The notes under the pieces are model-generated. The model was not told where the DNA came from. It did not search any database and saw only the letters and a program-made list of their open reading frames with translations. The position numbers and the translations under genes were made by a program. From positions 1 to 37,130 of the forward strand of contig JAJDTA010000124.1 of NCBI GenBank assembly GCA_022827405.1: a DNA stretch of 37,130 bases, read 5' to 3'. Every line of letters starts with the position of its first letter. The stretch's first letter is position 1. The DNA is from Acidimicrobiia bacterium. GTDB taxonomy: Bacteria; Actinomycetota; Acidimicrobiia; Acidimicrobiales; Bin134. Below, piece after piece: positions 17,013-26,602 of the stretch.

Positions 17013-18365
17013 TTAGAGCTGAGAGCGGGCCGCTCGGAGACGGCGGAGCACTTCGTCGCGGGTGAGGTGGTGCACCATGGGCTCGAAAAGTGGGGGGCCT
17101 ACTGAGCGACCGGTGACGGCGACTCGGACGGGGGCCTGCGACTTGGAGCGGTTGACGCCGTGGGCCTCGCCAGCGGCGAATACGGCGTCTTTGACCGATT
17201 CGGGGTCCCACGGGCAGTCGGTGAGCGCCGCGATGGTGGTGTCGAGGATTTCGGCGGCGGCTTTGCCCCGCACTACCGCCTTGTCCCACGACTGACCGTC
17301 GATGATGGGCTCGGCGAGAAAGAGCCAGTCCACTTGGGGAACGATGCCTTCGAGGGTGCGGAGCTTCTCCTGCACCAGCGGGGCCATGGCGGCAATTACT
17401 TCGGGGCGGTAGCGCTCGAGGGACCAGGGCACGTCATCGCCAGCCAGGTGGGGTTCGAGGGCGGCTAGGAACGCTTCGGGGTCGAGCTCGCGGATGTATA
17501 CGCCGTTGAAGTGCTCCAGCTTGGCGATGTCGAAGAACGCCGGTGCCTTGTTCACGTCTTCCAGCCGGAACTGCTCGATGATTTCAGCCATGGGCCGGAT
17601 TTCCACGCCGTCACGGGGGCCCCAGCCCAAAAGGGCCAGGTAGTTGGCCATCGCCTGAGCCAAGAATCCCTGTTTCCGGTAACTCTCCAGCGACACGTCA
17701 TCGCGGCGCTTGGACAGCTTCTTGCGCTGCTCGTTCACAAGCAGCGGCAGGTGGGCATAGACCGGCGGCGTCGCCCCCAGCGCCTCGGCCACCAGCACAG
17801 CCCGGGGCGTGCTCGACAGAAGGTCCTCGCCTCGGATGGCGTGGGTGATGGCCATGTCGGCGTCGTCCACTGCGTTGGCCAGCACGAAGGTGGGCGAGCC
17901 ATCGGAGCGCCAGATCACAAAGTCGCCCAGCTGGGCGTGGTCCACGGCCACCTCGCCTCGCACCACGTCGTCTATCACCGTGGTCCCCTCCGGGGTGCGG
18001 AAACGCACCGCCCGGCCGTCGGCCATCTCGGAACCGGGCACCTCGTTGTCGTTGGCGTCGCACAGGTAGGCCTGGCCATCATTCAGCAACTGCTGGACGG
18101 CTTGTCGGTGACGCTCCCGGCGCTCAGACTGGTAGTACGGACCCTCGTCGTAGTCGATACCCAACCACGCCAGGTATTCGAAGATGGCGTCGGTCAACTC
18201 GGGGCGGTTGCGGTTCTCATCGGTGTCTTCGATCCTCAGCACCATGGTGCCACTGGTGGAACGGGCGTAGAGCCAGTTGAACAGGGCCGTTCTCGCCGAG
18301 CCGACATGGAGGTAGCCGGTGGGCGACGGCGCGAACCGTACCCGAGGCTTGTCGGCCGAACTCAC
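17013..18365 (-). CDS. gltX: Glutamyl-tRNA synthetase
   Basis: VRFAPSPTGYLHVGSARTALFNWLYAR (HIGH-like), EQRKKLSKRRDDVSLESYRKQGFLAQAMANYLALLGW (KMSKS-like). Confidence 0.95.
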   Translation of the reverse strand: MSSADKPRVRFAPSPTGYLHVGSARTALFNWLYARSTSGTMVLRIEDTDENRNRPELTDAIFEYLAWLGIDYDEGPYYQSERRERHRQAVQQLLNDGQAYLCDANDNEVPGSEMADGRAVRFRTPEGTTVIDDVVRGEVAVDHAQLGDFVIWRSDGSPTFVLANAVDDADMAITHAIRGEDLLSSTPRAVLVAEALGATPPVYAHLPLLVNEQRKKLSKRRDDVSLESYRKQGFLAQAMANYLALLGWGPRDGVEIRPMAEIIEQFRLEDVNKAPAFFDIAKLEHFNGVYIRELDPEAFLAALEPHLAGDDVPWSLERYRPEVIAAMAPLVQEKLRTLEGIVPQVDWLFLAEPIIDGQSWDKAVVRGKAAAEILDTTIAALTDCPWDPESVKDAVFAAGEAHGVNRSKSQAPVRVAVTGRSVGPPLFEPMVHHLTRDEVLRRLRAARSQL

Positions 18366-18892
18366 TGGTGGGTCAGCAGCGAGGATATGTCGGCGGCACA
18401 GGCGGCTTCGATCTCATTGGGAGGCATCCGCAGTACCGACTCAGGCACCAGATCCACTAGGTGCCGGGCCTCGGCATAGTGGTGGGGGTGGCTGACGCCG
18501 GCGAAGAGCTCCTTGCGCCAGGCCACCAGCGACTCGTCGGGACCAGGGGGAAGGAATCCGAACACCCGGAAAGCCACCTCCAGGTCTGCGGCTACTGGAG
18601 CCCGCCCGAATGAGGCCGCCCGCTTCAGGGCCACGCCCACGCAGCCGGCGATGGCATCGTCGGCGTGCTCCCCCGGGCCCAGCAGCAGTTGGCCCTCGAA
18701 ACGGCGAGCCAGCCGAAGGGCATAGCCCTGGTCGGGTCCGGGTATTCCCAGCCCAGCGCCTGTCGGCTGCCCATTGGTCAGCTCCGCCGGCCGGTTGGCC
18801 ACCCACGGTTGGGGCCGCCGCGGCGGCGAGACATAGTGGCGGTTGGCCACCGCGGTGTCATTGGGCACATAGTCAGGTGCGGCCATTTTCAT
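18362..18892 (-). CDS. Conserved hypothetical protein
   Basis: MKMAAPDYVPNDTAVANRHYVSPPRRPQPWVANRPAEL...; stop overlaps the gltX GTG start by 4 nt and its start overlaps the end of cimA. Confidence 0.6.
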   Translation of the reverse strand: MKMAAPDYVPNDTAVANRHYVSPPRRPQPWVANRPAELTNGQPTGAGLGIPGPDQGYALRLARRFEGQLLLGPGEHADDAIAGCVGVALKRAASFGRAPVAADLEVAFRVFGFLPPGPDESLVAWRKELFAGVSHPHHYAEARHLVDLVPESVLRMPPNEIEAACAADISSLLTHQ

Positions 18893-20517
18893 CCTCGCTG
18901 TGGAGCAGTCCATAGACCAGGCTGTCAACCAAAGCCTGCCAACTGGCTTCCACGATGTTGGTAGACACCCCGATGGTGGTCCAAACCCGGTCGCCGTTGG
19001 TGGAGTCGATGATCACCCGGGTCACCGCCGCGGTGCCCGCCGCGGTGTCCAGCACCCGCACCTTGTAGTCGATGAGGGAGATCGACCGGAACGCCGGATA
19101 CCGGTCGCCCATGGCCAGCATCAATGCGGCGTGCAAGGCATTGACCGGGCCGTTGCCCTCCCCTGTGGCCACCATGCGCTCGCCCCCCACGTGGAGCTTC
19201 ACCGTGGCCTCGGTTTCCATCTCCACCGCCACTTCGTTCCAGGCCCGCGCCCCGGTGCCCGAACGGTGCTCGGTGCCCACCTTAAACGACTCCAGCTCGA
19301 AATACGGCTGCTTCCATCCCGATGCCCCCCGCATCAGCAGTTCCAGGGAGGCGTCGGCCACCTCGAAGTGGTATCCCGCGTGCTCCAGCTTCTTGAGGGT
19401 GTCCACGATTTCGCCGATCGCCTTGCCGTCGAGATCGAGACCCAGCTCCTCAGCCTTGAGCTCCACTGTCGAGCGTCCGGCCATCTCCGATACGACGAAC
19501 CGGGTGCCGTTGCCCACCGCGGCGGGGTTGATGTGCTCGTAAGCGTCGGGGCGGCGGGCGATGGCGCTGGTGTGGAGGCCCGCCTTGTGGGCGAAGGCCG
19601 ACGATCCCACGTAGGCCTGCTGGGGGTCGGGCGTGAAGTTCACTAACTCAGCCACGTGGTGCGACACCGCAGTGAGGCGCTCCAGCCGATCGGGAGGAAC
19701 CGTCACCACCCCCCATCTTCAGGCTGAGGTTGGCGATGATGGGCACCAGATTGCAGTTGCCGGTCCGCTCGCCGTACCCGTTGATGGTGCCTTGCACCTG
19801 GATGGCCCCGGCTCTTACTCCGGCCAGGGCATTGGCCACTCCGCATCCAGTGTCGTCGTGGAGATGGACTCCTACCGGCGTGTCCAGGTAGTCGACCACC
19901 GCACCCACAACGTCTTCCACCCGGGTCGGCAGCGATCCCCCGTTGGTATCGCACAGCACCAGCCGCTCGGCTCCAGCTATCGCGGCCGCTTCGAGCACCG
20001 CCAAGCTGTATTCCCGGTTGTCTTGGTAGCCGTCGAAGAAGTGCTCGGCGTCGAAGAACACCCGCATACCGTTCTCTTTCAAGAACCGCACCGAGTCGGC
20101 CACCATAGCCACCCCCTCATCCAGGGTGGTCCGCAGGGCTTCCACCACGTGGTAGTCCCAGCACTTGCCCACGATGCAGGCCACTTCGGTGCCCGAGGCG
20201 GCCAGATTGGCCAAGGTGAGATCCTCATCGGTGCGCCCCTTCACCTTTCGGGTGGAGCCGAAGGCCACCAGGGTGCTGGTCTTCAGGGCCAACTCATCGC
20301 GGGCCCGGGCGAAGAACTCGTCGTCTTTGGGATTGGAGCCCGGCCAGCCGCCCTCGATGTAGTGGACGCCGAGGGAGTCGAGCTGGCGGGCAATGCGGAG
20401 CTTGTCCTCCACGGTGAGGGAGATCCCCTCAAGCTGGCTCCCGTCGCGAAGGGTTGTGTCGTAGATCTCTACGGAGGCAGGCAGGGACCGGGGACCGGCC
20501 GCGTCAACGGTCGACAT
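18873..20517 (-). pseudogene. cimA: (R)-citramalate synthase CimA / alpha-isopropylmalate synthase family, split by a frameshift at ~19709-19714
   Basis: N-terminal part (ATG at 20517) MSTVDAAGPRSLPASVEIYDTTLRDGSQLEGISLTVEDKLRIARQLDSLGVHYIEGGWPGSNPKD... ends in frame 1 after NLSLKMGGGDG; the other frame continues VTVPPDRLERLTAVSHHVAELVNFTPDPQQAYVGSSAFAHKAGLHTSAIARRPDAYEHI... to 18873. The two pieces abut at a C6 run (G6 on the coding strand). Confidence 0.85.
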
Positions 20518-21424
20518 GCTCGTTCCAATGCCGATATTGGGCCTGTCGGCCCCGCACCGCGTCTTGGAACACCTCTTGGATCTTGCGGGTGATGGGACCG
20601 GGGTCGCCGATCTCTCGGTCGTCCACCGAGCGGATGGGCACCACCTCGGCCGCGGTCCCCGACAAGAAGGCCTCGTCGGCCAGATAAAGATCGCTGCGCA
20701 GCAGGTTGTCGGCCACATAAGGAATGCCCAGATCGCTGGCCATCGTTCGGATGGCATCCTGGGTGATCCCCTCCAACGCCCCCACCGAGGTGGGCGGGGT
20801 GATGATGGTGCCGTCGCGCACCACGAACAGATTCTCGCCGGTGCACTCGCTGACATAGCCCTGAGGCGACAACAAGATGGCTTCGTCGTAGCCGGCCTTC
20901 ACCGCCTGAACCTTGGCCAGCTGGCTGTTGATGTAATTCCCACAGCCCTTGGCCGCAGTGGGCATGGAGTTGGGGTCGTGGCGCTGCCAAGAGCTGACCA
21001 TCAGCCGAACGCCGTTCCTGATCCCCTCATCGCCCAAATATGCGCCCCAAGGCCACACCGCGATAGCCACGTTCACCTCGCACGACAGCGGGTTCAGGCC
21101 CATCTCGCCGTAGCCCAGGTAGGCTAGCGGACGGATGTAGCCGCTCATCACGTTGTTGACCCGCACGGTCTCTTTGGTGGCGGCCACCAGCTCCTCCACC
21201 GTGTAGGGAATGTCGATCTGGAGGACTTTGGCGCTGGCGAACAGCCGTTTGATGTGAGGGGTGAGCCGGAACACGGCAGCGCCCTCGTCGGTCTCATAGG
21301 CTCGGATGCCCTCGAATACGCCGTTGCCGTAGTGGAGCGTGTGGGTGAGCACATGCACGGTGGCGTCAGCCCAGTCCACCAGTTCGCCATCCATCCACAC
21401 CTTCTCCGTGGTCTCGATAGGCAT
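20504..21424 (-). CDS. ilvE: Branched-chain amino acid aminotransferase
   Basis: MPIETTEKVWMDGELVDWADATVHVLTHTLHYGNGVFEGIRAYETDEGAAVFRLTPHIKRLFASAKVLQIDIPY...SECTGENLFVVRDGTIITPP. Confidence 0.93.
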   Translation of the reverse strand: MPIETTEKVWMDGELVDWADATVHVLTHTLHYGNGVFEGIRAYETDEGAAVFRLTPHIKRLFASAKVLQIDIPYTVEELVAATKETVRVNNVMSGYIRPLAYLGYGEMGLNPLSCEVNVAIAVWPWGAYLGDEGIRNGVRLMVSSWQRHDPNSMPTAAKGCGNYINSQLAKVQAVKAGYDEAILLSPQGYVSECTGENLFVVRDGTIITPPTSVGALEGITQDAIRTMASDLGIPYVADNLLRSDLYLADEAFLSGTAAEVVPIRSVDDREIGDPGPITRKIQEVFQDAVRGRQAQYRHWNEHVDR

Positions 21425-21470
21425 CGTGCTCAGTTCCTTTCCGGATTCACTGCTTCGCTATTCGACGGAC

Positions 21471-22451
21471 CTACACCCGCTCGGCGATGGCATCGCCGAT
21501 TTCGGTGGTGGTCCCATATTGAGTTGTCGGGTCGGCGCAGGCAGCCCGAATCCGGCTGGCGGCGTCGGTCTCGCCCAGGAACTCAACCATCATCGCGGCC
21601 GACAAAATCGCGGCGGTGGGGTTGGCCCGGCCGGTTCCCACAATATCGGGTGCGGAGCCGTGAACCGGCTCAAACATCGACGGCCCGGTGCGATCGGGGT
21701 TCAGGTTGGCCGAGGCGGCCAGCCCAATGCCACCGGAGACCGCCCCGCCGAGATCGGTGAGGATGTCGCCGAACAGGTTGTCGGTCACGATCACGTCGTA
21801 GCTCTTGGGATCCTCCACAAAGTAGATGCAGGCGGCGTCCACGTGGTTGTAGGCGGTGGCCACGTCGGGATAGTCCTCGGCCACTTCGTTGAACGTCCGC
21901 TCCCATAGGTCGCCGGCGAAGGTCAACACATTGGTCTTGTGCACCAGGGTGAGGTGGCGGCCTGGACGGCTGCGGGCCAACTCGAAGGCGTAGCGCACGC
22001 AGCGCTCCACCCCGAAGCGAGTGTTGACCGATCCCTGGGTGGCCACTTCGTGAGGGGTGAAGCGGCGCAGGAACCCGCCCTCGCCGGCGTAGGTGCCCTC
22101 GGTGTTCTCCCGGATCACCTCGAATTCAAAGGAGCCGTCGGGGTCCCGGAACGGACGGCGGTTCACGTATAGGTCGAGCTCGAAGCGCATCCGCAGCAAC
22201 AGGCCCCGCTCGATGACACCGGGGGGAACGTCGGGAGTCCCCACCGCCCCCACGTAGAGGGCGTCCAGTCCCCGCCACTCCTCCATGATCTCGTCGGTCA
22301 GCACGGTGCCGTCCCGCAAATAGCGAGCACCTCCGAGGTCGTAGGTCACCGTGTCGAGCTCCACGCCGGCCGCGGACAGCACCTTCAGGCCCTCGGCGAC
22401 GACCTCTGGACCTATTCCGTCGCCGCCAACAACTCCAATAACGTGGGCCAT
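21471..22451 (-). CDS. leuB: 3-isopropylmalate dehydrogenase
   Basis: MAHVIGVVGGDGIGPEVVAEGLKVLSAAGVELDTVTYDLGGARYLRDGTVL...VTDNLFGDILTDLGGAVSGGIGLAASANLNPDRTGPSMFEPVHGSAPDI. Confidence 0.92.
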   Translation of the reverse strand: MAHVIGVVGGDGIGPEVVAEGLKVLSAAGVELDTVTYDLGGARYLRDGTVLTDEIMEEWRGLDALYVGAVGTPDVPPGVIERGLLLRMRFELDLYVNRRPFRDPDGSFEFEVIRENTEGTYAGEGGFLRRFTPHEVATQGSVNTRFGVERCVRYAFELARSRPGRHLTLVHKTNVLTFAGDLWERTFNEVAEDYPDVATAYNHVDAACIYFVEDPKSYDVIVTDNLFGDILTDLGGAVSGGIGLAASANLNPDRTGPSMFEPVHGSAPDIVGTGRANPTAAILSAAMMVEFLGETDAASRIRAACADPTTQYGTTTEIGDAIAERV

Positions 22452-22507
22452 GGCCCATCAGAATACGAATACGGCGACTCCTAAAGCGAACACTAAACTT
22501 GTTAGCT

Positions 22508-22981
22508 ATGCCGGAAACCCATGAACTGTCGCAGACGGCATACGACCGTTTGAACGCCGAGTTCGAGCAGCTCACCACAGTGGGGCGGGTGGACATCGCC
22601 CGCAAGATCGAAGCAGCCCGCGAACTGGGCGATCTGAGCGAGAACGGCGACTACCACGCAGCCAAAGACGAGCAGGGGAAGATGGAGACCCGAATCGCCC
22701 AGCTCGGCGCGCTGCTGAGGAATTGCCGGATCGTTGAGGCGGTCGACGGGACCACGGTTGCGGTGGGGTCGGTGGTTACCGTGGCCCACGACGGCGACCC
22801 CGACGACGTTGAGACCTATCTGGTGGGATCAATCGAGGAGCGCCACGACGGCCTCGACGTGATCTCCCCCGCCTCTCCGATGGGGGCGGCCATCATCGGG
22901 GCCAGCGTCGGCGACACCGTGTCGTTCGATAGCCCCGCAGGCGGGACTCTTTCGGTCCAAGTCGTTTCCCTTGAGCAGTAG
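22508..22981 (+). CDS. greA: Transcription elongation factor GreA/GreB family
   Basis: MPETHELSQTAYDRLNAEFEQLTTVGRVDIARKIEAARELGDLSENGDYHAAKDEQGKMETRIAQLGALLRNCRIV. Confidence 0.92.
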   Translation: MPETHELSQTAYDRLNAEFEQLTTVGRVDIARKIEAARELGDLSENGDYHAAKDEQGKMETRIAQLGALLRNCRIVEAVDGTTVAVGSVVTVAHDGDPDDVETYLVGSIEERHDGLDVISPASPMGAAIIGASVGDTVSFDSPAGGTLSVQVVSLEQ

Positions 22982-22987
22982 CGGCGC
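22968..22987 (+). repeat. 20-bp direct repeat, copy 1 (greA 3' end)
   Basis: cccttgagcagtagcggcgc, identical to 23035-23054. Confidence 0.8.
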
Positions 22988-23034
22988 CTTGAACGGCAAA
23001 GGCGACCTCCCCCAAAGACCAGGTCGGACGGTCC

Positions 23035-23054
23035 CCCTTGAGCAGTAGCGGCGC
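23035..23054 (+). repeat. 20-bp direct repeat, copy 2 (hydrolase 5' end)
   Basis: cccttgagcagtagcggcgc, identical to 22968-22987. Confidence 0.8.
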
Positions 23055-23946
23055 GCCGGTCGGCCCCAGCCTGCCGCCGGGAGAGTTCATCGATCTGGCT
23101 GAGCGGGGCCGGGTGTTCGTCCGCCGTACCGAGGGGCCGCCTGGTTCGCCCACCGTCGTGCTGTTGCACGGCTGGACGGTCACCGCCGATCTGAACTGGT
23201 ACCCGGCCTTCGAGCCGCTGTCGCAGCGGGGCTCGGTGGTGGCGTTCGACCATCGGGGCCACGGCCTGGGCCTTCCCACCAAGCGATTCCAATTCTCCGA
23301 CTGCGCAGACGACGTCTTGGCGGTGGCCGACGCCTTGGGCATCGACAAGTTCGTGTGCGTGGGCTACTCCATGGGTGGCGCCATCGCCCAGCTGGTCGCC
23401 CGGGCCGCGCCCGATCGGATAAGCGGGCTGGTTTTGGGCGCCACCGCCACCAGCTTCCGAGGACGGGGCTGGCGGGCAATTCGATTCGCGCTGCTCCCCG
23501 TGGTGGCCGCCGCCTCCCGTTTGGCCCCCGTGAAGCTGCGGTATTGGGGCTGGGAGCAGACGGTGTTCAACGTCATCGGCACCAATATCGGAAGGTGGGC
23601 CCAGGCTGAGATTCTCAAAGGCGATCCGCAAGCGCTGTTGGACGCGGGCACCGAGCTGTTCAACTTCGACTCGGCTCCGTGGATCGCGGAGCTGCCCATG
23701 CCGATCGCCCAGGTCCGCACTCTTGGCGACGAGGTGGTGCCCGACGACCTCCAACAGGGGCTGACCGAGGCGGTAGGCGACATCAGCACCTTCTCCTATC
23801 GGGGCGGCCACGCCTCGGTCGTCACCGACTTTGACAGCTTTTGGGGCTGCCTGAGCAAGGCTCTCGACTCGGTGGGGGTACCCGCCTGGACCCCGTCGGA
23901 AAGCAGTTCATTGTCTGACCCATCCAGGTCTGAGGCCAGCCGATAG
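23038..23946 (+). CDS. Alpha/beta hydrolase
   Basis: [52 protein letters not shown]...[21 protein letters not shown]; nucleophile elbow GYSMGG. TTG at 23038 is the first possible start. Confidence 0.85.
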   Translation: MSSSGAPVGPSLPPGEFIDLAERGRVFVRRTEGPPGSPTVVLLHGWTVTADLNWYPAFEPLSQRGSVVAFDHRGHGLGLPTKRFQFSDCADDVLAVADALGIDKFVCVGYSMGGAIAQLVARAAPDRISGLVLGATATSFRGRGWRAIRFALLPVVAAASRLAPVKLRYWGWEQTVFNVIGTNIGRWAQAEILKGDPQALLDAGTELFNFDSAPWIAELPMPIAQVRTLGDEVVPDDLQQGLTEAVGDISTFSYRGGHASVVTDFDSFWGCLSKALDSVGVPAWTPSESSSLSDPSRSEASR

Positions 23947-23978
23947 CCTCAGCTTTAGCGCAAGAAATCGGAGCGAAA

Positions 23979-25379
23979 ATGGGCCGAACCCTCAGCGAGA
24001 AGATCTGGGACCGCCACCTGGTGCACCAAGCCGACGGCGAGCCCGACCTGCTGTACATCGACTTGCACCTCATCCATGAGGTGACCTCCCCCCAGGCCTT
24101 TGACGGACTCCGCATGAACGGCCGCGCCGTGAGGCGGCCCGACCTTACGGTGGCCACCGAGGATCACAACGTCCCCACCGACAACATCGCTTGGCCCATC
24201 GCTGATCCCATCTCCCGCCAGCAAGTAGAGACGCTGCGGTCCAACTGTGAGGAATTCGGCATCACCCTCTACCCGATGGGAAGCCCCGGCCAGGGCATCG
24301 TCCATGTGATCGGCCCGGAGATGGGCCTCACCCAGCCGGGCATGACCATCGTGTGCGGCGACAGCCACACGTCTACCCACGGGGCGTTCGGAGCGCTGGC
24401 CTTCGGCATCGGCACCAGCGAGGTGGAGCATGTGCTGGCCACCCAGACCCTCCCCCAGCAGCGGCCCGGCACCATGTCGGTGACCGTGGATGGCACCCTG
24501 CCGGTGACCTGCACCGCCAAGGACGTGATCTTGGCCATCATCGGGCGCATCGGCACCGGCGGGGGCATCGGCTCGGTGATCGAATACCGGGGGTCGGTCA
24601 TCCGGTCGCTGTCGATGGAAGGGCGCATGACGGTGTGCAACATGTCCATCGAGGCCGGCGCCCGGGCCGGGTTGATCGCCCCCGACGACACCTCGTTCCA
24701 ATACCTCGAAGGGCGGCCCAGCGCTCCGAAGGGACCAGCGTGGGAGGCCGCGGTGGAGGATTGGCGCAGCTTGGCCACCGACGGCGACGCGGCCTTTGAC
24801 AAGGAGGTGGTGATCAACGGTTCGGAATTGGCACCCCATGTTTCGTGGGGCACGAACCCGGCTCAGGTTGCGCCCATCGACGGTACCGTCCCCCACCCCG
24901 ACAGCTTCGCCGAGAGCAGCGGCCGGGAGGCGGCCGCTCGAGCCCTCGACTACATGGGCCTAGCGCCGGGGACTCCGCTGAAGGAGATTCCGGTGGACAC
25001 GGTGTTCATAGGCTCCTGCACCAACAGCCGCATTGAAGACCTCCGGGTGGCTGCCGCGGTGGTGGAAGGCCGGCGGGTGCGCTCTGGCGTGCGCACGTTT
25101 GTGGTCCCCGGCTCCGGCGCAGTCAAAGCCCAGGCCGAGTCGGAGGGACTGCACGAGGTGTTCAAAGCGGCCGGATTCGACTGGCGGGAGCCAGGATGCT
25201 CCATGTGCCTGGCCATGAACCCCGACAAGCTGGCCCCCGGCGAGCGCTGCGCCAGCACCTCCAACCGCAACTTCGAAGGCCGCCAGGGCAAGGGGGGCCG
25301 CACCCATCTGGTGTCGCCCGCTGTGGCCGCCGCCACCGCGATAGCCGGCGCCTTCGCCACCCCGGGAGACCTGTCATGA
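23979..25379 (+). CDS. leuC: 3-isopropylmalate dehydratase large subunit
   Basis: [45 protein letters not shown]...[34 protein letters not shown]...[13 protein letters not shown]. Confidence 0.96.
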   Translation: MGRTLSEKIWDRHLVHQADGEPDLLYIDLHLIHEVTSPQAFDGLRMNGRAVRRPDLTVATEDHNVPTDNIAWPIADPISRQQVETLRSNCEEFGITLYPMGSPGQGIVHVIGPEMGLTQPGMTIVCGDSHTSTHGAFGALAFGIGTSEVEHVLATQTLPQQRPGTMSVTVDGTLPVTCTAKDVILAIIGRIGTGGGIGSVIEYRGSVIRSLSMEGRMTVCNMSIEAGARAGLIAPDDTSFQYLEGRPSAPKGPAWEAAVEDWRSLATDGDAAFDKEVVINGSELAPHVSWGTNPAQVAPIDGTVPHPDSFAESSGREAAARALDYMGLAPGTPLKEIPVDTVFIGSCTNSRIEDLRVAAAVVEGRRVRSGVRTFVVPGSGAVKAQAESEGLHEVFKAAGFDWREPGCSMCLAMNPDKLAPGERCASTSNRNFEGRQGKGGRTHLVSPAVAAATAIAGAFATPGDLS

Positions 25380-25969
25380 AGCCGGTTCGGACCATCACCG
25401 CCACGGCGCTGCCGCTCGACCGCAGCGATGTGGACACCGACCAGATCATCCCCAGCGACTGGCTCAAGCGAGTGGAGCGCACCGGCTTCGAGCAGGGCCT
25501 GTTCTCCGAGTGGCGCGAAGACCCCGATTTCGTGCTCAACGACCCCCGCTACGCCGGCGCCCGCATCCTGGTGGCCGGCCCCAACTTCGGCACCGGCTCC
25601 TCCCGGGAGCACGCGGTGTGGGCCATCCAGCAGTACGGCTTCGACGCAGTCATCTCCCCCCGCTTCGGCGACATCTTCCGCAACAACGCCACCAAAAACG
25701 GCCTAGTCCCAGTGGAGGTGAGTGAAGATGTGGTCCGCTCGTTGCTCTTCTGGGTGACCTCCGCTCCCACCGTCACGATCACCATCGACGTCCTAGAGCT
25801 CACCGTTGTGAGCCTCACAGCCGGTATCCAAGCCGACTTCCACCTGGACACCGCCGTTCAACTCCGCCTGCTGGCCGGCCTCGACGACATCGGCCTCACC
25901 CTCGACCACGCCGAAGCCATCGACACCTATGAGGCTGGCCGCCCAGATTGGATGCCGTCGCTGGCCTAA
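25376..25969 (+). CDS. leuD: 3-isopropylmalate dehydratase small subunit
   Basis: [47 protein letters not shown]...[48 protein letters not shown] overlap with leuC. Confidence 0.96.
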   Translation: MKPVRTITATALPLDRSDVDTDQIIPSDWLKRVERTGFEQGLFSEWREDPDFVLNDPRYAGARILVAGPNFGTGSSREHAVWAIQQYGFDAVISPRFGDIFRNNATKNGLVPVEVSEDVVRSLLFWVTSAPTVTITIDVLELTVVSLTAGIQADFHLDTAVQLRLLAGLDDIGLTLDHAEAIDTYEAGRPDWMPSLA

Positions 25970-25981
25970 CCAGCCAACGAG

Positions 25982-26398
25982 TCAGGCCAGGCCGACGGCC
26001 AGGATTGAGGCCCAGGTCGGCACCGCGAGGGCCAGCATGGTGAACACCATTGTCCGGGTCTGCTTGGCGAACTGAAGCGCCATCTCCCCCCGAAACTCCT
26101 TGTTCTCGGCCCGCAGCGTCTTGAACTCGGCATAGACGTTCGCAAACTCTCCCCGGACTTCCGCGGCAAATGCTGCGAACTTGCCGACCATCTCGGTGAA
26201 CCTGCCGTTGATCTCAGCGAATTTGCCGTCCATCTCGGTGCGGAGTCGGTCTTCGCTGGCACGGATGTCTTTTTTGGTGGCGAGATCGTGCCAGTACACG
26301 GGGGGAAGGCTATCCATCAGAATCTCTGCCTCCTCCTCCCCCAGGATCTCGATCAGTCGGTTGCGCAGCATTAGGCGCTTGAGTTCACTCGCAGGCAT
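25982..26398 (-). CDS. Small coiled-coil protein with C-terminal TM segment
   Basis: MPASELKRLMLRNRLIEILGEEEAEILMDSLPPVYWHDLATKKDIRASEDRLRTEMDGKFAEINGRFTEMVGKFAAFAAEVRGEFANVYAEFKTLRAENKEF...TMVFTMLALAVPTWASILAVGLA; strong GGAGGAGG Shine-Dalgarno. Confidence 0.65.
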   Translation of the reverse strand: MPASELKRLMLRNRLIEILGEEEAEILMDSLPPVYWHDLATKKDIRASEDRLRTEMDGKFAEINGRFTEMVGKFAAFAAEVRGEFANVYAEFKTLRAENKEFRGEMALQFAKQTRTMVFTMLALAVPTWASILAVGLA

Positions 26399-26602
26399 AG
26401 CGAGCCTCCTCCGAAACGGTTGTCTTTGGAGGGGAACTGCGTCCGCTATCCCCGAGCGGTCGTTTGCACCCTACCGTTCGGCCCCTGGAGCCACAACAGT
26501 TTTCTGTTAGAAATGGCTGTCACTCCCCTTGAGTAGGGTGCTCGGCATGAACTCTTGGCCCGGACGGGAACCAGACGGCACAGCGGCGTCGTCATAGTGG
26601 AC

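Noticed and set aside
19700-19720. Programmed ribosomal frameshifting in cimA
   Set aside because: A +1 shift would be required, with no recognised slippery site or stimulator; a one-base homopolymer indel is simpler. Kept only as an untested alternative.
25196-25375. Upstream extension of leuD (ORF from 25196)
   Set aside because: Extension lies inside leuC in another frame; ATG at 25376 with ATGA overlap matches the conserved LeuD N-terminus.
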